Assembly: GCF_014201615.1 (NCBI RefSeq) | Contig: NZ_JACHEU010000001.1 | Location: 1,817,631-1,881,630 of the forward strand | Direction of reading: 5' to 3' | Length of the DNA stretch: 64,000 nucleotides | Source: Aquamicrobium lusatiense | GTDB taxonomy: Bacteria; Pseudomonadota; Alphaproteobacteria; Rhizobiales; Rhizobiaceae | In this document: positions 52,253 through 61,100 of the stretch, in pieces | How the letters are laid out: each line of letters opens with the position of its first letter | Numbering within the stretch: the first letter of the stretch is position 1 | The notes under the pieces: model-generated | What the model was told of the DNA's origin: nothing | Seen by the model: the letters and a program-made list of their open reading frames with translations, nothing else | Database searches by the model: none | Made by a program: the position numbers and the translations under genes

Positions 52253-53637
52253 CAGTCGAGATCACGGCTTGGCTAGATGAGACTGGGAGGAGGAAGGCGA
52301 CGCGTGAGAGGCGGCTAGACCCGTTCGCAACCTCCATGCGCGACTTTGATGATGTAGCTGCCAACCTCGAAGGCGTGAAGAAGAACGGCGCGATCGAGCA
52401 TACCGATCCGACGCAGAGAGTCGCCGACCTTCGGTCGGCAGGCCTTATCGAGACTCCCGATGGTGCCCCTGTTCTGTCCAGCCTCGGAGCAGCTGTGCTG
52501 GAGCGATGGCGCGTTGCCGGCGTCGCCAACCAGGACAAGCTAGACGAGACCGCACGCACCGTGATCGTCTACGGAACAGCAAGGGAAATGGGGGCCGAGC
52601 CCTATGTCACCTTTCTCGCTTACTGGGCAGAACTACGCGCCGCCTTCGATCCCGCAGCGTTGATCAACGGCTGGGATAACCTATTCTCACTCAATTACCT
52701 CGACTTCCGCATTAATGGCTTCGCACCCGGTGACGCCTTCAGGGACGAAGGGATTAGAGTTGCGGACATCGTCTACGATCTTGATGCCTTCGCTGAAGAG
52801 CAGGGTGCTTCCGAGCGTGTTCGCAAGGGCGCTAGGCAAGTCCGCAGCGGCATAGCGGGCAAGGTACCACGTGGGCGCGCCCGCGCGACATGTTGTCTGG
52901 CAATGGAGCTTCTGCTGCGACGTCCCGAAGAAAGGAACGCGCTAGTCGCGCGCTTCGGAGTGCCACGACGTCCTCACGACTGGAGTAAATTTAGCGCGGA
53001 TCAGGCCGAGAATTTGCTCAAAATTGTAGCTGGCTTCGACGACTTTCCTGCCGTCACAGGCGCAGCTGCAGGCGCAGCTTCTGCCAAGCCTGACGAAGTC
53101 AGCAATGAACCGGGCGCTCAAGTGGAGAACTATGACTTCTCAACCGCGCTGCAGCCCGTGCCGAAGCGAGCCAAATCGAAGAGTGGCACGGGCAGCAGCG
53201 GCCCGAAAAAAGTAGACTACAATAGGAGGCAAGAGCGCAACAGCGAGGTTGGACAACTTGGCGAAGCTTTCGCGTTTGCCTACGAGAAGTGGCGGCTCGC
53301 AGAATTTCCGGAATTAGCAGCGAAGATCGTCCATGCCTCACTCGATGACGACACGCTCGGCTATGATATTATGTCGTTCGAGACGGACGGGCGTGTCCGA
53401 TATGTCGAAGTCAAAGCGACAGAAGGGCCGCTGGCGACGCGATTTTTCATCAGTGCAAACGAGATTGCTTGTGCCGAACAGCATACCGATCAATTTCTCA
53501 TTCTGAGGGTCGGTAACGTCAGGAACAAGCCTGTCTGTTGCGAGATAAGGGATCTGAAAGCAGAGCTCGACTTAAAACCTACAGTGTTCGAATGCGCGTT
53601 TAAACCAATTGATGAATTACCTTGCAATAAGCGGTGA
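52228..53637 (+). CDS. DUF3883 nuclease-like protein with winged-helix region
   Basis: A 469-residue protein. Residues about 40-95 look like a winged helix (RVADLRSAGLIETPDGAPVL, then SLGAAVLERW). The C-terminal 130 residues are DUF3883, with a PD-(D/E)XK-like site: Asp380 in LGYDIMSF and Glu394/Lys396 in RYVEVKATEG. A Lys/Ser linker (KRAKSKSGTGSSGPKK) joins them. The start is GTG 52228 with GAGG upstream. Coupled to two adenine methylases, it is the likely restriction nuclease of the set. Confidence 0.78.
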   Translation: MDWEGIGLAVEITAWLDETGRRKATRERRLDPFATSMRDFDDVAANLEGVKKNGAIEHTDPTQRVADLRSAGLIETPDGAPVLSSLGAAVLERWRVAGVANQDKLDETARTVIVYGTAREMGAEPYVTFLAYWAELRAAFDPAALINGWDNLFSLNYLDFRINGFAPGDAFRDEGIRVADIVYDLDAFAEEQGASERVRKGARQVRSGIAGKVPRGRARATCCLAMELLLRRPEERNALVARFGVPRRPHDWSKFSADQAENLLKIVAGFDDFPAVTGAAAGAASAKPDEVSNEPGAQVENYDFSTALQPVPKRAKSKSGTGSSGPKKVDYNRRQERNSEVGQLGEAFAFAYEKWRLAEFPELAAKIVHASLDDDTLGYDIMSFETDGRVRYVEVKATEGPLATRFFISANEIACAEQHTDQFLILRVGNVRNKPVCCEIRDLKAELDLKPTVFECAFKPIDELPCNKR

Positions 53638-53831
53638 CGAACCCACCAATCGGCGTTGACCCGCGATCACCTATCCATCTGAAGCCAGAGTTGCTGGTCG
53701 AAAACTACACGGTTGGGCCTGCGGAGCGTTGTGATCTTAGCAGCGAGGCGTTGCGTGGAGACGACGCGGCCCACTTCGGCGAGTTGTGCGGCGCAGACTA
53801 TCGGAGCCCGGTGCCGAGAGCCATGTTATGA
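53634..53831 (+). CDS. Possible small protein after DUF3883
   Basis: A 65-codon frame with a GTG start that overlaps the DUF3883 stop (GTGA). Sequence (PRSPIHLKPELLVENYTVGP) matches nothing I know. It could be a small fourth component or chance. Low confidence. Confidence 0.25.
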   Translation: MTNPPIGVDPRSPIHLKPELLVENYTVGPAERCDLSSEALRGDDAAHFGELCGADYRSPVPRAML

Positions 53832-54118
53832 CTTTGGACCTTGAAGCCATGGACGCAAACAGCGACAGCCCAAGACATGAGCGATCGCCGCGCCATCAAC
53901 GCAGGTTCGATTTCGGTTCCATTTGACCGGACGCGACTCCTGTCGAAGTGCTCAGCGCGGGATGCCGAAAAACGTCATGATTTCAGTCGCCTGCAAGAAA
54001 TTCACCAAATCGACGCAGTCATGAGGTCCGGAGAATATCGGCCCTGAGAGACTGCTTCCGAGCCACCTGGCAGCAGGGGCAGTGCTCAGCCCCTCCCGCA
54101 TAACCCTCGAAAACAACG
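53832..54118. other. Gene-poor junction before tRNA-Ser
   Basis: No supported gene. A 68-codon frame at 53841-54047 lacks protein-like features. The prophage or island end should lie here or just to the left, but no repeat shared with the left end was found. Confidence 0.4.
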
Positions 54119-54141
54119 GAAAAATCCGGCCACAGCCGGAT
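54119..54141 (-). terminator. Intrinsic terminator of tRNA-Ser
   Basis: On the minus strand, arms ATCCGGC and GCCGGAT around a TGTG loop are followed by a run of five T, 26 bases beyond the tRNA 3' end. Confidence 0.85.
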
Positions 54142-54167
54142 CGGGAGAACGCTTTCGCGAGGGCAAG

Positions 54168-54258
54168 TGGCGGAGAGGATGGGATTCGAACCCACGAGAA
54201 GCTTTTGACCTCTACTCCCTTAGCAGGGGAGCGCCTTCGACCACTCGGCCACCTCTCC
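54168..54258 (-). tRNA. tRNA-Ser (anticodon GCT)
   Basis: Ninety-one bases including an encoded CCA. Acceptor arms GGAGAGG and CCTCTCC pair fully; the anticodon arm CTCCC-CTGCTAA-GGGAG gives GCT (Ser, AGC/AGU codons); a long variable arm follows, and the T arm contains GGTTCGAATCC. It lies at the right of the prophage but shows no sign of disruption. Confidence 0.95.
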
Positions 54259-54452
54259 ACACGGCGCTTTCTAAGCGTTTCCGCCAGTTTGGCAAGGTCC
54301 TATCTTGCAGATAAATACAGCTTTATGTGGAACATCGCCTGAACAGGCGAAGGGACGAGGTGGAATATCGGCAAAGATGCCCACATGCTTTCTGCATTTC
54401 CTGTCGCTGCAAGCAAGCCGCTTTGCATTGGCTCGCCTTTCCGGACGAAGGC

Positions 54453-55337
54453 TTAGCCCATGCGTTCCGAGGCATAGGAGCCTGGTGAGGCGGGGAACAC
54501 GACGGTCTTGCCGTCATTGAGGAACACCCGGCCGTGGATATGCGCGTGAATGGCGCGGGCAAGCACCGAAGCCTCCACATCCCTCCCGAGTGCGACATAG
54601 TCTTCCGACGACTGCGCATGGGTGATGCGCACGATGTCCTGCTCAATGATCGGGCCTTCGTCGAGATCCGCAGTGACATAGTGCGAGGTAGCACCGATCA
54701 GCTTCACCCCGCGCTCATAGGCCTGCTTATAGGGATTGGCTCCCTTGAAGCTTGGCAGGAACGAGTGATGAATGTTGATGATCCGGCCCGACATCTCCCG
54801 GCACATATCATCGGACAGAACCTGCATGTAGCGGGCAAGAACGATAAGCTCGGCGCCGGTCTCGCGCACGATGCGCATTTGTGCGGCTTCGGCTTCCGCC
54901 TTGTTTTCCCTGGTCACGCGTATGCAATAGAAGGGAATGTCATGGTTCACGACAACCTTCTGATAATCCATGTGGTTGGAAATCACGGCCACTATCTCGA
55001 TCGGCAGGGCGCCTATGCGCCAGCGATAGAGCAGGTCGTTCAGGCAATGGCCGAACCGGGACACCATGAGGATGACCTTGCGCTTAAGGATTTCGTCGAA
55101 AAATTCGGCTTCCATCCCGAACCTGTCCGCGATCGATGCAAACCCCGAACGCAACTCATCGAGAGTGCGTCCGTCTTCGCTTCGAAAGCTGACACGCATG
55201 AAAAAGCGGCCTGTGTGATTGTCGTCGAACTGGGCGCTGTCGGTGATGTTGCAACCTTCTTGGGCCAGAAAAGACGAAATCGCGGCAACGATTCCACGGG
55301 CCGAAACACAGGTAACGCGCAGGCAGAATTTGGTCAT
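54453..55337 (-). CDS. purU: Formyltetrahydrofolate deformylase
   Basis: A 294-residue enzyme releasing formate from 10-formyl-THF, supplying formate for purine synthesis and balancing one-carbon pools. The N-terminal ACT domain (CLRVTCVSARGIVAAISSFL) and the formyltransferase domain (IEIVAVISNHMDYQKVVVNH, INIHHSFLPSFKGANPYKQA) are in the normal order, and the length is right. The ATG at 55337 begins the conserved protein; the frame is open to 55559 without family similarity. Chromosomal housekeeping gene. Confidence 0.95.
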   Translation of the reverse strand: MTKFCLRVTCVSARGIVAAISSFLAQEGCNITDSAQFDDNHTGRFFMRVSFRSEDGRTLDELRSGFASIADRFGMEAEFFDEILKRKVILMVSRFGHCLNDLLYRWRIGALPIEIVAVISNHMDYQKVVVNHDIPFYCIRVTRENKAEAEAAQMRIVRETGAELIVLARYMQVLSDDMCREMSGRIINIHHSFLPSFKGANPYKQAYERGVKLIGATSHYVTADLDEGPIIEQDIVRITHAQSSEDYVALGRDVEASVLARAIHAHIHGRVFLNDGKTVVFPASPGSYASERMG

Positions 55338-55585
55338 GAATGTTTGTCTTGCCGATGATGCCAACCACCGCGAATTTCCGGGCGGCCAGCAGGATGAAAT
55401 GTCACGGTCGCGGTACCATGCGCCAGCACCGATGACCAGCGGACAAAACACCCTGTCCGAAAAATCAGTCGAGGTAGTCTGTGTCTTTGAAAACCGACTC
55501 AACCTATGTATGCCGGCCAACGTCGACCGCTTCCGTGGAGAGCGGAGCAATGACATCAAAAAGTTTCAATGTAAGACATTTCGAG

Positions 55586-56213
55586 AGTTCGATTCACACT
55601 CCCGCGAAGGGAGCGACCATCGGCTTCTGCCTCTCTGGCATCCCATTCATCGTTTCGATCCACGCTCCCGCGAAGGGAGCGACCGCTCGTCGTAGAGCAG
55701 GCCCTGTGTCAGGCTGGGTTTCGATCCACGCTCCCGCGAAGGGAGCGACCCGGAGCGAGTGTATTGACCACCCGCGTCCCTGTTTCGATCCACGCTCCCG
55801 CGAAGGGAGCGACCCATTGCCCGTGAGTATTATGGGATATATCCGGTGTTTCGATCCACGCTCCCGCGAAGGGAGCGACATGACCTTCAGCAAAAGGTCG
55901 TCGCCTCGTTGATGTTTCGATCCACGCTCCCGCGAAGGGAGCGACTCGAGTTCGCCGGTCCCGAGCGCAACCACCTTGTGGTTTCGATCCACGCGCCCGC
56001 GAAGGGAGCGACCCTTCTCCCGCTCCGATTGAGCGCGGCCGATCACAGTTTCGATCCACGCTCCCGCGAAGGGAGCGACCACCGGCGAAGGCGTGGCGGC
56101 TCATAACAATTTCGGTTTCGATCCACGCTCCCGCGAAGGGAGCGACCGCGAACCATCGTATACGATGCTCGTTTCGCTATGGTTTCGATCCACGCTCCCG
56201 CGAAGGGAGCGAC
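55586..56213 (-). CRISPR. Type I-C CRISPR array, 10 repeats, 9 spacers
   Basis: The 32-base repeat reads, on the minus strand, GTCGCTCCCTTCGCGGGAGC then GTGGATCGAAAC, the alphaproteobacterial I-C form. Repeats start (plus coordinate) at 55586, 55652, 55718, 55782, 55848, 55914, 55981, 56048, 56115 and 56182; spacers are 32-35 bases. The repeat at 55586 has four mismatches and is the leader-distal end; the one at 55981 has one change (T to G in the first stem arm). The palindromic core can form the hairpin cut by Cas5c. New spacers should enter at 56213. Confidence 0.97.
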
Positions 56214-56411
56214 CCCAATCTATGTAATTATTTGTTTTCGAATTAAAAAGCGGCTTGTAAATGCGAACCTTCTTATAATCCTGCGCGCGATCAGCAATTC
56301 TTATGCGATGTTGTTCGGATGTTTAACGATTTCAAAGAGCTGGCCTGTTTGCGAACCTTGTGGGCGGAGCCGGCACGCTTGGGGTTCGCAAAAGCGTTTT
56401 CAGATCACCTG
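56214..56411 (-). promoter_or_regulatory. CRISPR leader
   Basis: About 200 bases between cas2 and the first repeat, AT-rich next to the array (56214-56275), as expected for a leader with the array promoter. No gene. Confidence 0.7.
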
Positions 56412-56701
56412 TCAGATGATCAGAGGCCCATTAAGGTCTGCAGCCGGTTTGGCGCCGACATGTTCTACCTTCCGCGCCCAGTTTGAGCCAAGATAATAGT
56501 AGCGCAAGGAATCCAGTTCCGGACGGATGATGAGTTCAAGGCGGGCTTTCAATTTCGTCCACTGCGCAGGATCCACCTCGATCTCGAAGACGGAAAACTG
56601 AACCCGTTGCCCGAAATCTTTGCAGGCACGGGCACCTGGCGCAGCCGCTTCCTGCCGCCATCTTCCATGGTGTTCACATCGTATGTCACCAGAACGAGCA
56701 T
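56412..56701 (-). pseudogene. cas2: cas2 with one-base deletion
   Basis: Begins [20 protein letters not shown], normal for Cas2, but after RQV the Cas2 sequence continues in another frame ([20 protein letters not shown], then [20 protein letters not shown]) to a TGA at 56412. The span is 290 bases, one short of 97 codons; restoring one G in GTG-CCC near 56630-56635 joins both parts into a 96-residue Cas2. As it stands, a 50-residue fragment ending at 56549 is made. Real mutation or sequencing error cannot be told apart here. Confidence 0.85.
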
Positions 56702-56702
56702 G

Positions 56703-57737
56703 TCAGGTCCAGAACCATGGCGGATAAGCGTCGATGTCGCCGCGCAGGTGGCGTGCCAGCATTTGCGCCTGAAGCCATGGCACAAGGCCGAAAGGCGCTT
56801 TCTCCTGCAGAAAGGGATGCTGGCGCTCTTCCTTCTTTCGCTCCTGCCATGCGGTCAGCACCGTCCTGCGTCCTTCGTCGGAAAGCAGAACCGCGCCGCT
56901 GTCCATATGGCGGAAATCGCCTGCCCGGATCTGACGCCGGTTCACGAGTGAAAGTGCCAACCTGTCGGCGAGCGGCGCGCGCAGCTCCTCCATCAGGTCG
57001 AGCGCAAGGCTCGGCCGTCCGGGGCGGTCGCGATGGAGAAAGCCGACCGCCGGATCGAGCCCGGCTGTTTCGCAGGCGGAGCGGCAGTCATGAGTGAGAA
57101 GCGTGTATAGAAAGGATAAAAGCGCGTTCATGGCATCGAGTGGCGGCCTGCGCGATCGGCAGGTCCAGCGCAGTTCGGCATCGGGAGAGCGAATGAGATG
57201 GTCGAACACCCCGAAATAGAGGTTGGCGGCTTCCCCTTCCGAACCGCGCAGCCGGTCGATGGTGTCGTCTGCGAGCTGAACGCGGCGAAGAATGGCCGCC
57301 ATTCTGTCCGCAGCGTGCTCCAGTTCGGTGCGCGCAGGCACCTCCATTTCTGTGCCATAGTCGCGAAGTGCACGGCGGATGACGGCACGCTGATTGGCGA
57401 TCTTGCCCATGACAATAGAGCGAACGATGTCTTCCGCCTGATCGGCCGCTTTGTATTGCGCCCGGCGCAGCAGCACATTTCCCGTGACGGGGCCTTCGAT
57501 GCGGGCCTGAAAGCGGCCGGCGCGGTCCATTAGCGAGATGGTTATCCCCCTTTCGGCACAGGCACCGATAAGCGCCGGCGAGATCAGTATGGGACCAAAG
57601 GCGACGACAGAAGCCAGCATATGAAGCGGAACGCGTGCGCGTTCGGCGCCATCAACGTCGGCGACGAGGTTTTCCCCATCCTTCTTCAGCGCCGAGCCTT
57701 CGGTGGTGACATAGACGGTGTTGAGAAGCTTCTTCAT
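56703..57737 (-). CDS. cas1: Cas1 integrase, type I-C
   Basis: A 344-residue, full-length Cas1. The catalytic Glu is in RGSEGEAANLYF and the His in VGFLHRDRPGRPSLALDLME, with the acidic residues following it. With Cas2 it would insert new spacers. It begins inside the last bases of cas4 (ATGA) and ends one base before cas2. Intact, so only the cas2 defect limits acquisition. Confidence 0.97.
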   Translation of the reverse strand: MKKLLNTVYVTTEGSALKKDGENLVADVDGAERARVPLHMLASVVAFGPILISPALIGACAERGITISLMDRAGRFQARIEGPVTGNVLLRRAQYKAADQAEDIVRSIVMGKIANQRAVIRRALRDYGTEMEVPARTELEHAADRMAAILRRVQLADDTIDRLRGSEGEAANLYFGVFDHLIRSPDAELRWTCRSRRPPLDAMNALLSFLYTLLTHDCRSACETAGLDPAVGFLHRDRPGRPSLALDLMEELRAPLADRLALSLVNRRQIRAGDFRHMDSGAVLLSDEGRRTVLTAWQERKKEERQHPFLQEKAPFGLVPWLQAQMLARHLRGDIDAYPPWFWT

Positions 57738-58384
57738 TCCGTACCCAGAACGAGATCAAGCATCCTGTCGCGCCATTTGCGAACCGGGCGGGCAAAGGTT
57801 TCGGGGCGGCACAGCTCGATCAGCGAACAGGCGCGGCAGCGCGACTTGTGCGTCGTCGGCGCGGGTGTCTTTCGAGCATCGAAAACGGCAGAAAGTTCCG
57901 CCGCCACATGTTCCGTAAGAGCGCGCAGCGTGTCGTCGAACGGCACGACAACGCGGCGCTTCGTCTGGGCATAGAACAGCGCACCTTCCGGAACCGCGAT
58001 ACCGGTCATTTCCTCCAGGCAAAGCGCCTGGGCGCAAAGCTGCACCTCGTCGGCGCGGTGAAGCTTGGGTTTGCCGCGTTTGTATTCGACCGGGTACGAG
58101 ACCTCGCCCTGCGGCGTGGGGTAAAACTCAACCAGATCGGCAACGCCCGTCAGGTTCAGGCGCCGGGAGGCAAGCGGAAGTGAAAGCACCCGCCGCGCAC
58201 CGCGCGTCTTGCGGGTGCCGCCCTTGTCGGCAACAGCATGCAGCACGTCGCCTTCGGCGGTAAAGTGGTTCTCCGCCCACAGCTTCTCGATATGGATAAG
58301 GGCAGCCTGCCTCAGGCAATAGACAGCATGCTGCAGCGCCGAAAGGGGAATGGGGTCCTCTTCGGCGTGCAGCACAGAGTTCAT
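57734..58384 (-). CDS. cas4: Cas4 nuclease, type I-C
   Basis: A 216-residue RecB-like exonuclease that trims prespacers and checks PAM. TGVADLVEF and PVEYKRGKPK hold the D and E-x-K residues; Cys24 (YCLRQ) and the C-terminal set in SRCRACSLIELCRPE form the Fe-S site. Separate from cas1, as usual for I-C. It begins 2 bases after cas7. Confidence 0.95.
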   Translation of the reverse strand: MNSVLHAEEDPIPLSALQHAVYCLRQAALIHIEKLWAENHFTAEGDVLHAVADKGGTRKTRGARRVLSLPLASRRLNLTGVADLVEFYPTPQGEVSYPVEYKRGKPKLHRADEVQLCAQALCLEEMTGIAVPEGALFYAQTKRRVVVPFDDTLRALTEHVAAELSAVFDARKTPAPTTHKSRCRACSLIELCRPETFARPVRKWRDRMLDLVLGTE

Positions 58385-58386
58385 GG

Positions 58387-59340
58387 TCAGGGCATTTCGA
58401 GGATTTCGACGCCGGCCGGCAGGGCATCACGGTCTATGGATATGAGGTAATCGTCGAATTTGCGTGCAGGACCCAGATTGCCGAGGCCGCGATCGTCCAC
58501 CTCCCGGAATTCGCCATCGACATTGCGGCCGATTTTCACGCGCTCGAAAAGGGTGTGAGCGGGGGCATTGCCAAGGGCGTTCTCGTGCCGGAAGACGACC
58601 AGCTTGCGCGTAGTCATTTCCCCTCGGGCGGCAGAACGATCATGTTCAAACATGTTTTGCAGCGCTTCGAACAGTTGCTCCAGATCCGCCTCGGAAAAAC
58701 CTGTGCGCTCCGCGAACTTCGCGGAAACGAAGCCATGCGCGACATAAAGCCCGTAAGGCACGATGTGCTTGCGGCCCATGGTGCGGTTGTCGGTGCGGTC
58801 GTCGCCTTCGCTGCCTTCGGCGGCCTTCTTCTTCTCCGCCTCGTTGGTGGCGGCCATGCGCGTGATGGTGATTTCGGCGGGAAGGATGGGCTCAACGGAA
58901 TTGGCGAAGGTGATCTGCACCGGGCCCTTGACCTGCCCGCAATTGATGCCCGTGGACATCACGGCGCCAAAGGTGCGCACATCATAGAAATTGGCGCACA
59001 TCCAGTCGCGAAGCTGTTTTGCCTCATCCTCGCCCTTCGGATTCAGTTTCTTGTCGGTTTCCGCCTTCTTGTCATCCGGCCGGAGCGCAACATAGGCCTG
59101 CCTGTGCTTTTCATTCAGGATTGCTCCTTCCTGAACATAGATGTGCTGGCCGCTCTGGCCTTCTCTGGCAAGCTCGACATAGTTGCGGATCTTGCGCTTC
59201 AGGCTGACGTCCGAAACGAGGCCATGGCTGGTTTCGGGGTCGAGACGCGGCAGGTTTCCGGCGTCCGGGTCGCCATTGGGGTTTCCGTTCTTGACGTCGA
59301 AGATCAGCACGAAGTCATGGCGGCGGGAAAGGGTGGTCAT
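58387..59340 (-). CDS. cas7: Cas7c (Csd2) Cascade backbone
   Basis: A 317-residue protein with RRHDFVLIFDVKNGNPNGDP and RLDPETSHGLVSDVSLKRKI, the Csd2 signature. Multiple copies coat the crRNA in the I-C Cascade complex. It overlaps cas8c by 4 bases. Intact. Confidence 0.96.
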   Translation of the reverse strand: MTTLSRRHDFVLIFDVKNGNPNGDPDAGNLPRLDPETSHGLVSDVSLKRKIRNYVELAREGQSGQHIYVQEGAILNEKHRQAYVALRPDDKKAETDKKLNPKGEDEAKQLRDWMCANFYDVRTFGAVMSTGINCGQVKGPVQITFANSVEPILPAEITITRMAATNEAEKKKAAEGSEGDDRTDNRTMGRKHIVPYGLYVAHGFVSAKFAERTGFSEADLEQLFEALQNMFEHDRSAARGEMTTRKLVVFRHENALGNAPAHTLFERVKIGRNVDGEFREVDDRGLGNLGPARKFDDYLISIDRDALPAGVEILEMP

Positions 59341-61100
59341 TCATCTGCCTCCGTCGGGTCAGTATTCTTGTCGTCGCGCTCACGGAAGAATTCGCTGCGC
59401 TGATGGTGATAGCCGATGCCGAACATGGCCTGTTCGGCCGAATTGAGCGAAACCGGAATGGGGTCTCCCGCCGGGTCCATGAGATCGGTAACGGAGGCCA
59501 GAAGTTTTTCCAGATTTACCGCCCAACCGGGGTTCTGTTTACGCAGCCTGGAAAAATGGTTTTGTGAGCCGGCATCGAGTGTCCGAAAAACCTTCTGGGG
59601 TGTAGCCGAGGCGGACCCGTAGAACTTGTCCTTGATGGTCGCGTTGACGTTGCGGCCGAGCGCGGCGCGCTGGACCTGCTCATAGACGGCGAACAGCCGC
59701 CCAAGCACATAGCCCTTATTGTCCTTATAGGCGGGATCAAGCGCCACGGGGGCCTCCATGTTCAGGTTGCGGATGAGAACGGATTTGAGAATGGCCGCGC
59801 GCAGTGCGTTGACCTTCCCATCGGCGCGGATGCGGGTGAGTGCCATGGTCAGAAGCGTGAGCGGGTAGGGCGTTCCGGTCAGTATCGAGCGCATCCAGTC
59901 GCCGGCCAGATTTGGCGGCACGTTGTCGCGCTTGCCCAGAACGGCCAGATCGTTGAGATAGTGCCAAAGTGGCGGCCAGCCGTCCGGCGCAGGCTCTATC
60001 GCCATCTCCTTCAAATATTTCTGGTAGTTGGCTGTCAGCTGGCCAAAATCGTCCTCCCAGTAAAAACGCACCGAGAGCCGCGCCGCATTGGGGGAAAGCC
60101 CCAGAACGTGAAAGCGCACGCCGGGGTCGATCTCCGGCAGCACGTCCGTGAGTTTTTGTCCGAGCCTTATGCTTTCAAGCTGGGTGGCGAGAATTTTTGT
60201 CTGGAGCTTGTCTTCGGTCTTCGATGTGTCTTCCGCTTCGCCTGTATCGAACATGGCGGCAAAGAAGGATTCCGCCAGTTCGGCCATATGTTTTTCAGCA
60301 TCGGCCCAAAACACTGTCGAGGCGTCGCCGATCTGGATGCGGTGCCCGCTGCCCTTTTCCAGAAAGCGGTTGAGGGCGGTCGTATAGGCAAAGACCGCAG
60401 CTTCGGAGACGGGCGCATTGTCGCCCTGTTCGTGCCCGTAGGAGGTGAAGGCATCGAGGTTGAACGAGACGATGCTGGCGCCTGACGATTGCGCTCCCCA
60501 TACTCCTTTGATTGATGGGTGCAGCCGTGCGGTGGCCGTCCGTTCTCCGGTTACAAGGCAGATTTGCGGGGCGGAGGCCCCGGCAGCACCGATGCCGTTC
60601 CACGCTTGCCGGGCGGCATGACGATCATGCAGGAAGCGTTCACGATATTCCTCGGCCAGAGCAAAGACGATGTTCTGGTCGCGCATCTCTTCCGGCCAGA
60701 TGGGCGGCACGAAATGTTCGGGACGCCAGCTTTCCAGAAAGCGCAGAAGTGCAAGGAGCCCGGCATCGTCGGTGTCGGAAAGCCATTCGGCATGCGCTTC
60801 TCGGAATTTCGCATGCTCATCCGCGGTGCGCTTGCCGTCGCCAGCGGTTACGCCCAACACATAGGCGGACTTGTCCCAAAGAAAGTTCGGCGCGATGCCC
60901 ACTGTGCGCTTCACCGCCTGCGGCACCAGAACCATTCTCGGGCTACGTTTCTTGTCGTCGCCGCGCAGGTCAATGACCTCGGCCACCGTTCCGTCGCTGT
61001 TCAGCACGATGCAGAACCCGATCTTCTCGGAAGAAAACCCGAACGGGGGCGCATCGGGCAGGCGTTCATAGGCGCGCACCAGCGAGGCGATCATGCTCAT
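59337..61100 (-). CDS. cas8c: Cas8c (Csd1) large Cascade subunit
   Basis: A 587-residue protein of normal Csd1 length (MSMIASLVRAYERLPDAPPF at the start; KVNALRAAILKSVLIRNLNM and KGYVLGRLFAVYEQVQRAAL in the C-terminal part). It recognises the PAM and recruits Cas3. In other I-C systems an internal start in cas8c gives a small subunit; I did not identify that start here. It overlaps cas5c by 4 bases. Confidence 0.95.
   Translation of the reverse strand: MSMIASLVRAYERLPDAPPFGFSSEKIGFCIVLNSDGTVAEVIDLRGDDKKRSPRMVLVPQAVKRTVGIAPNFLWDKSAYVLGVTAGDGKRTADEHAKFREAHAEWLSDTDDAGLLALLRFLESWRPEHFVPPIWPEEMRDQNIVFALAEEYRERFLHDRHAARQAWNGIGAAGASAPQICLVTGERTATARLHPSIKGVWGAQSSGASIVSFNLDAFTSYGHEQGDNAPVSEAAVFAYTTALNRFLEKGSGHRIQIGDASTVFWADAEKHMAELAESFFAAMFDTGEAEDTSKTEDKLQTKILATQLESIRLGQKLTDVLPEIDPGVRFHVLGLSPNAARLSVRFYWEDDFGQLTANYQKYLKEMAIEPAPDGWPPLWHYLNDLAVLGKRDNVPPNLAGDWMRSILTGTPYPLTLLTMALTRIRADGKVNALRAAILKSVLIRNLNMEAPVALDPAYKDNKGYVLGRLFAVYEQVQRAALGRNVNATIKDKFYGSASATPQKVFRTLDAGSQNHFSRLRKQNPGWAVNLEKLLASVTDLMDPAGDPIPVSLNSAEQAMFGIGYHHQRSEFFRERDDKNTDPTEADE

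Larger units (their letters stand above)
7179..53637. mobile_element. Prophage with serine recombinase, about 46 kb
   Basis: A complete phage gene set in modular order: lysis, tail and head genes on the minus strand up to 28980, a short rightward pair at 29092-30032, methyltransferase and replication genes back on the minus strand to 43185, then regulatory, integration and cargo genes. All essential modules (terminase, portal, capsid, tape measure, holin, endolysin, recombinase) appear full length, so it may still be functional or recently integrated. The limits given are the outermost phage or cargo genes; I could not find an attL/attR repeat. The part from 49436 could be a separate cargo or island. 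Confidence 0.8.

Noticed and set aside
43375..53637. DISARM-like system (PLD protein plus methylases)
   Set aside because: The DISARM helicase (DrmA) and DUF1998 protein (DrmB) are absent, and the PLD gene is separated from the methylases by the integration module and points the other way.
53841..54047. 68-codon open frame near the right end
   Set aside because: No ribosome site, no recognisable sequence, and unusual composition; probably chance.
54168..54258. tRNA-Ser as attachment site of the prophage
   Set aside because: No copy of the tRNA 3' end was found at the left end (7052-7178), and large serine recombinases do not usually use tRNA genes.
55586..56213. Self-targeting spacers against this prophage
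   Set aside because: No match was noticed for any of the nine spacers by eye; a proper search is needed, so nothing is claimed.
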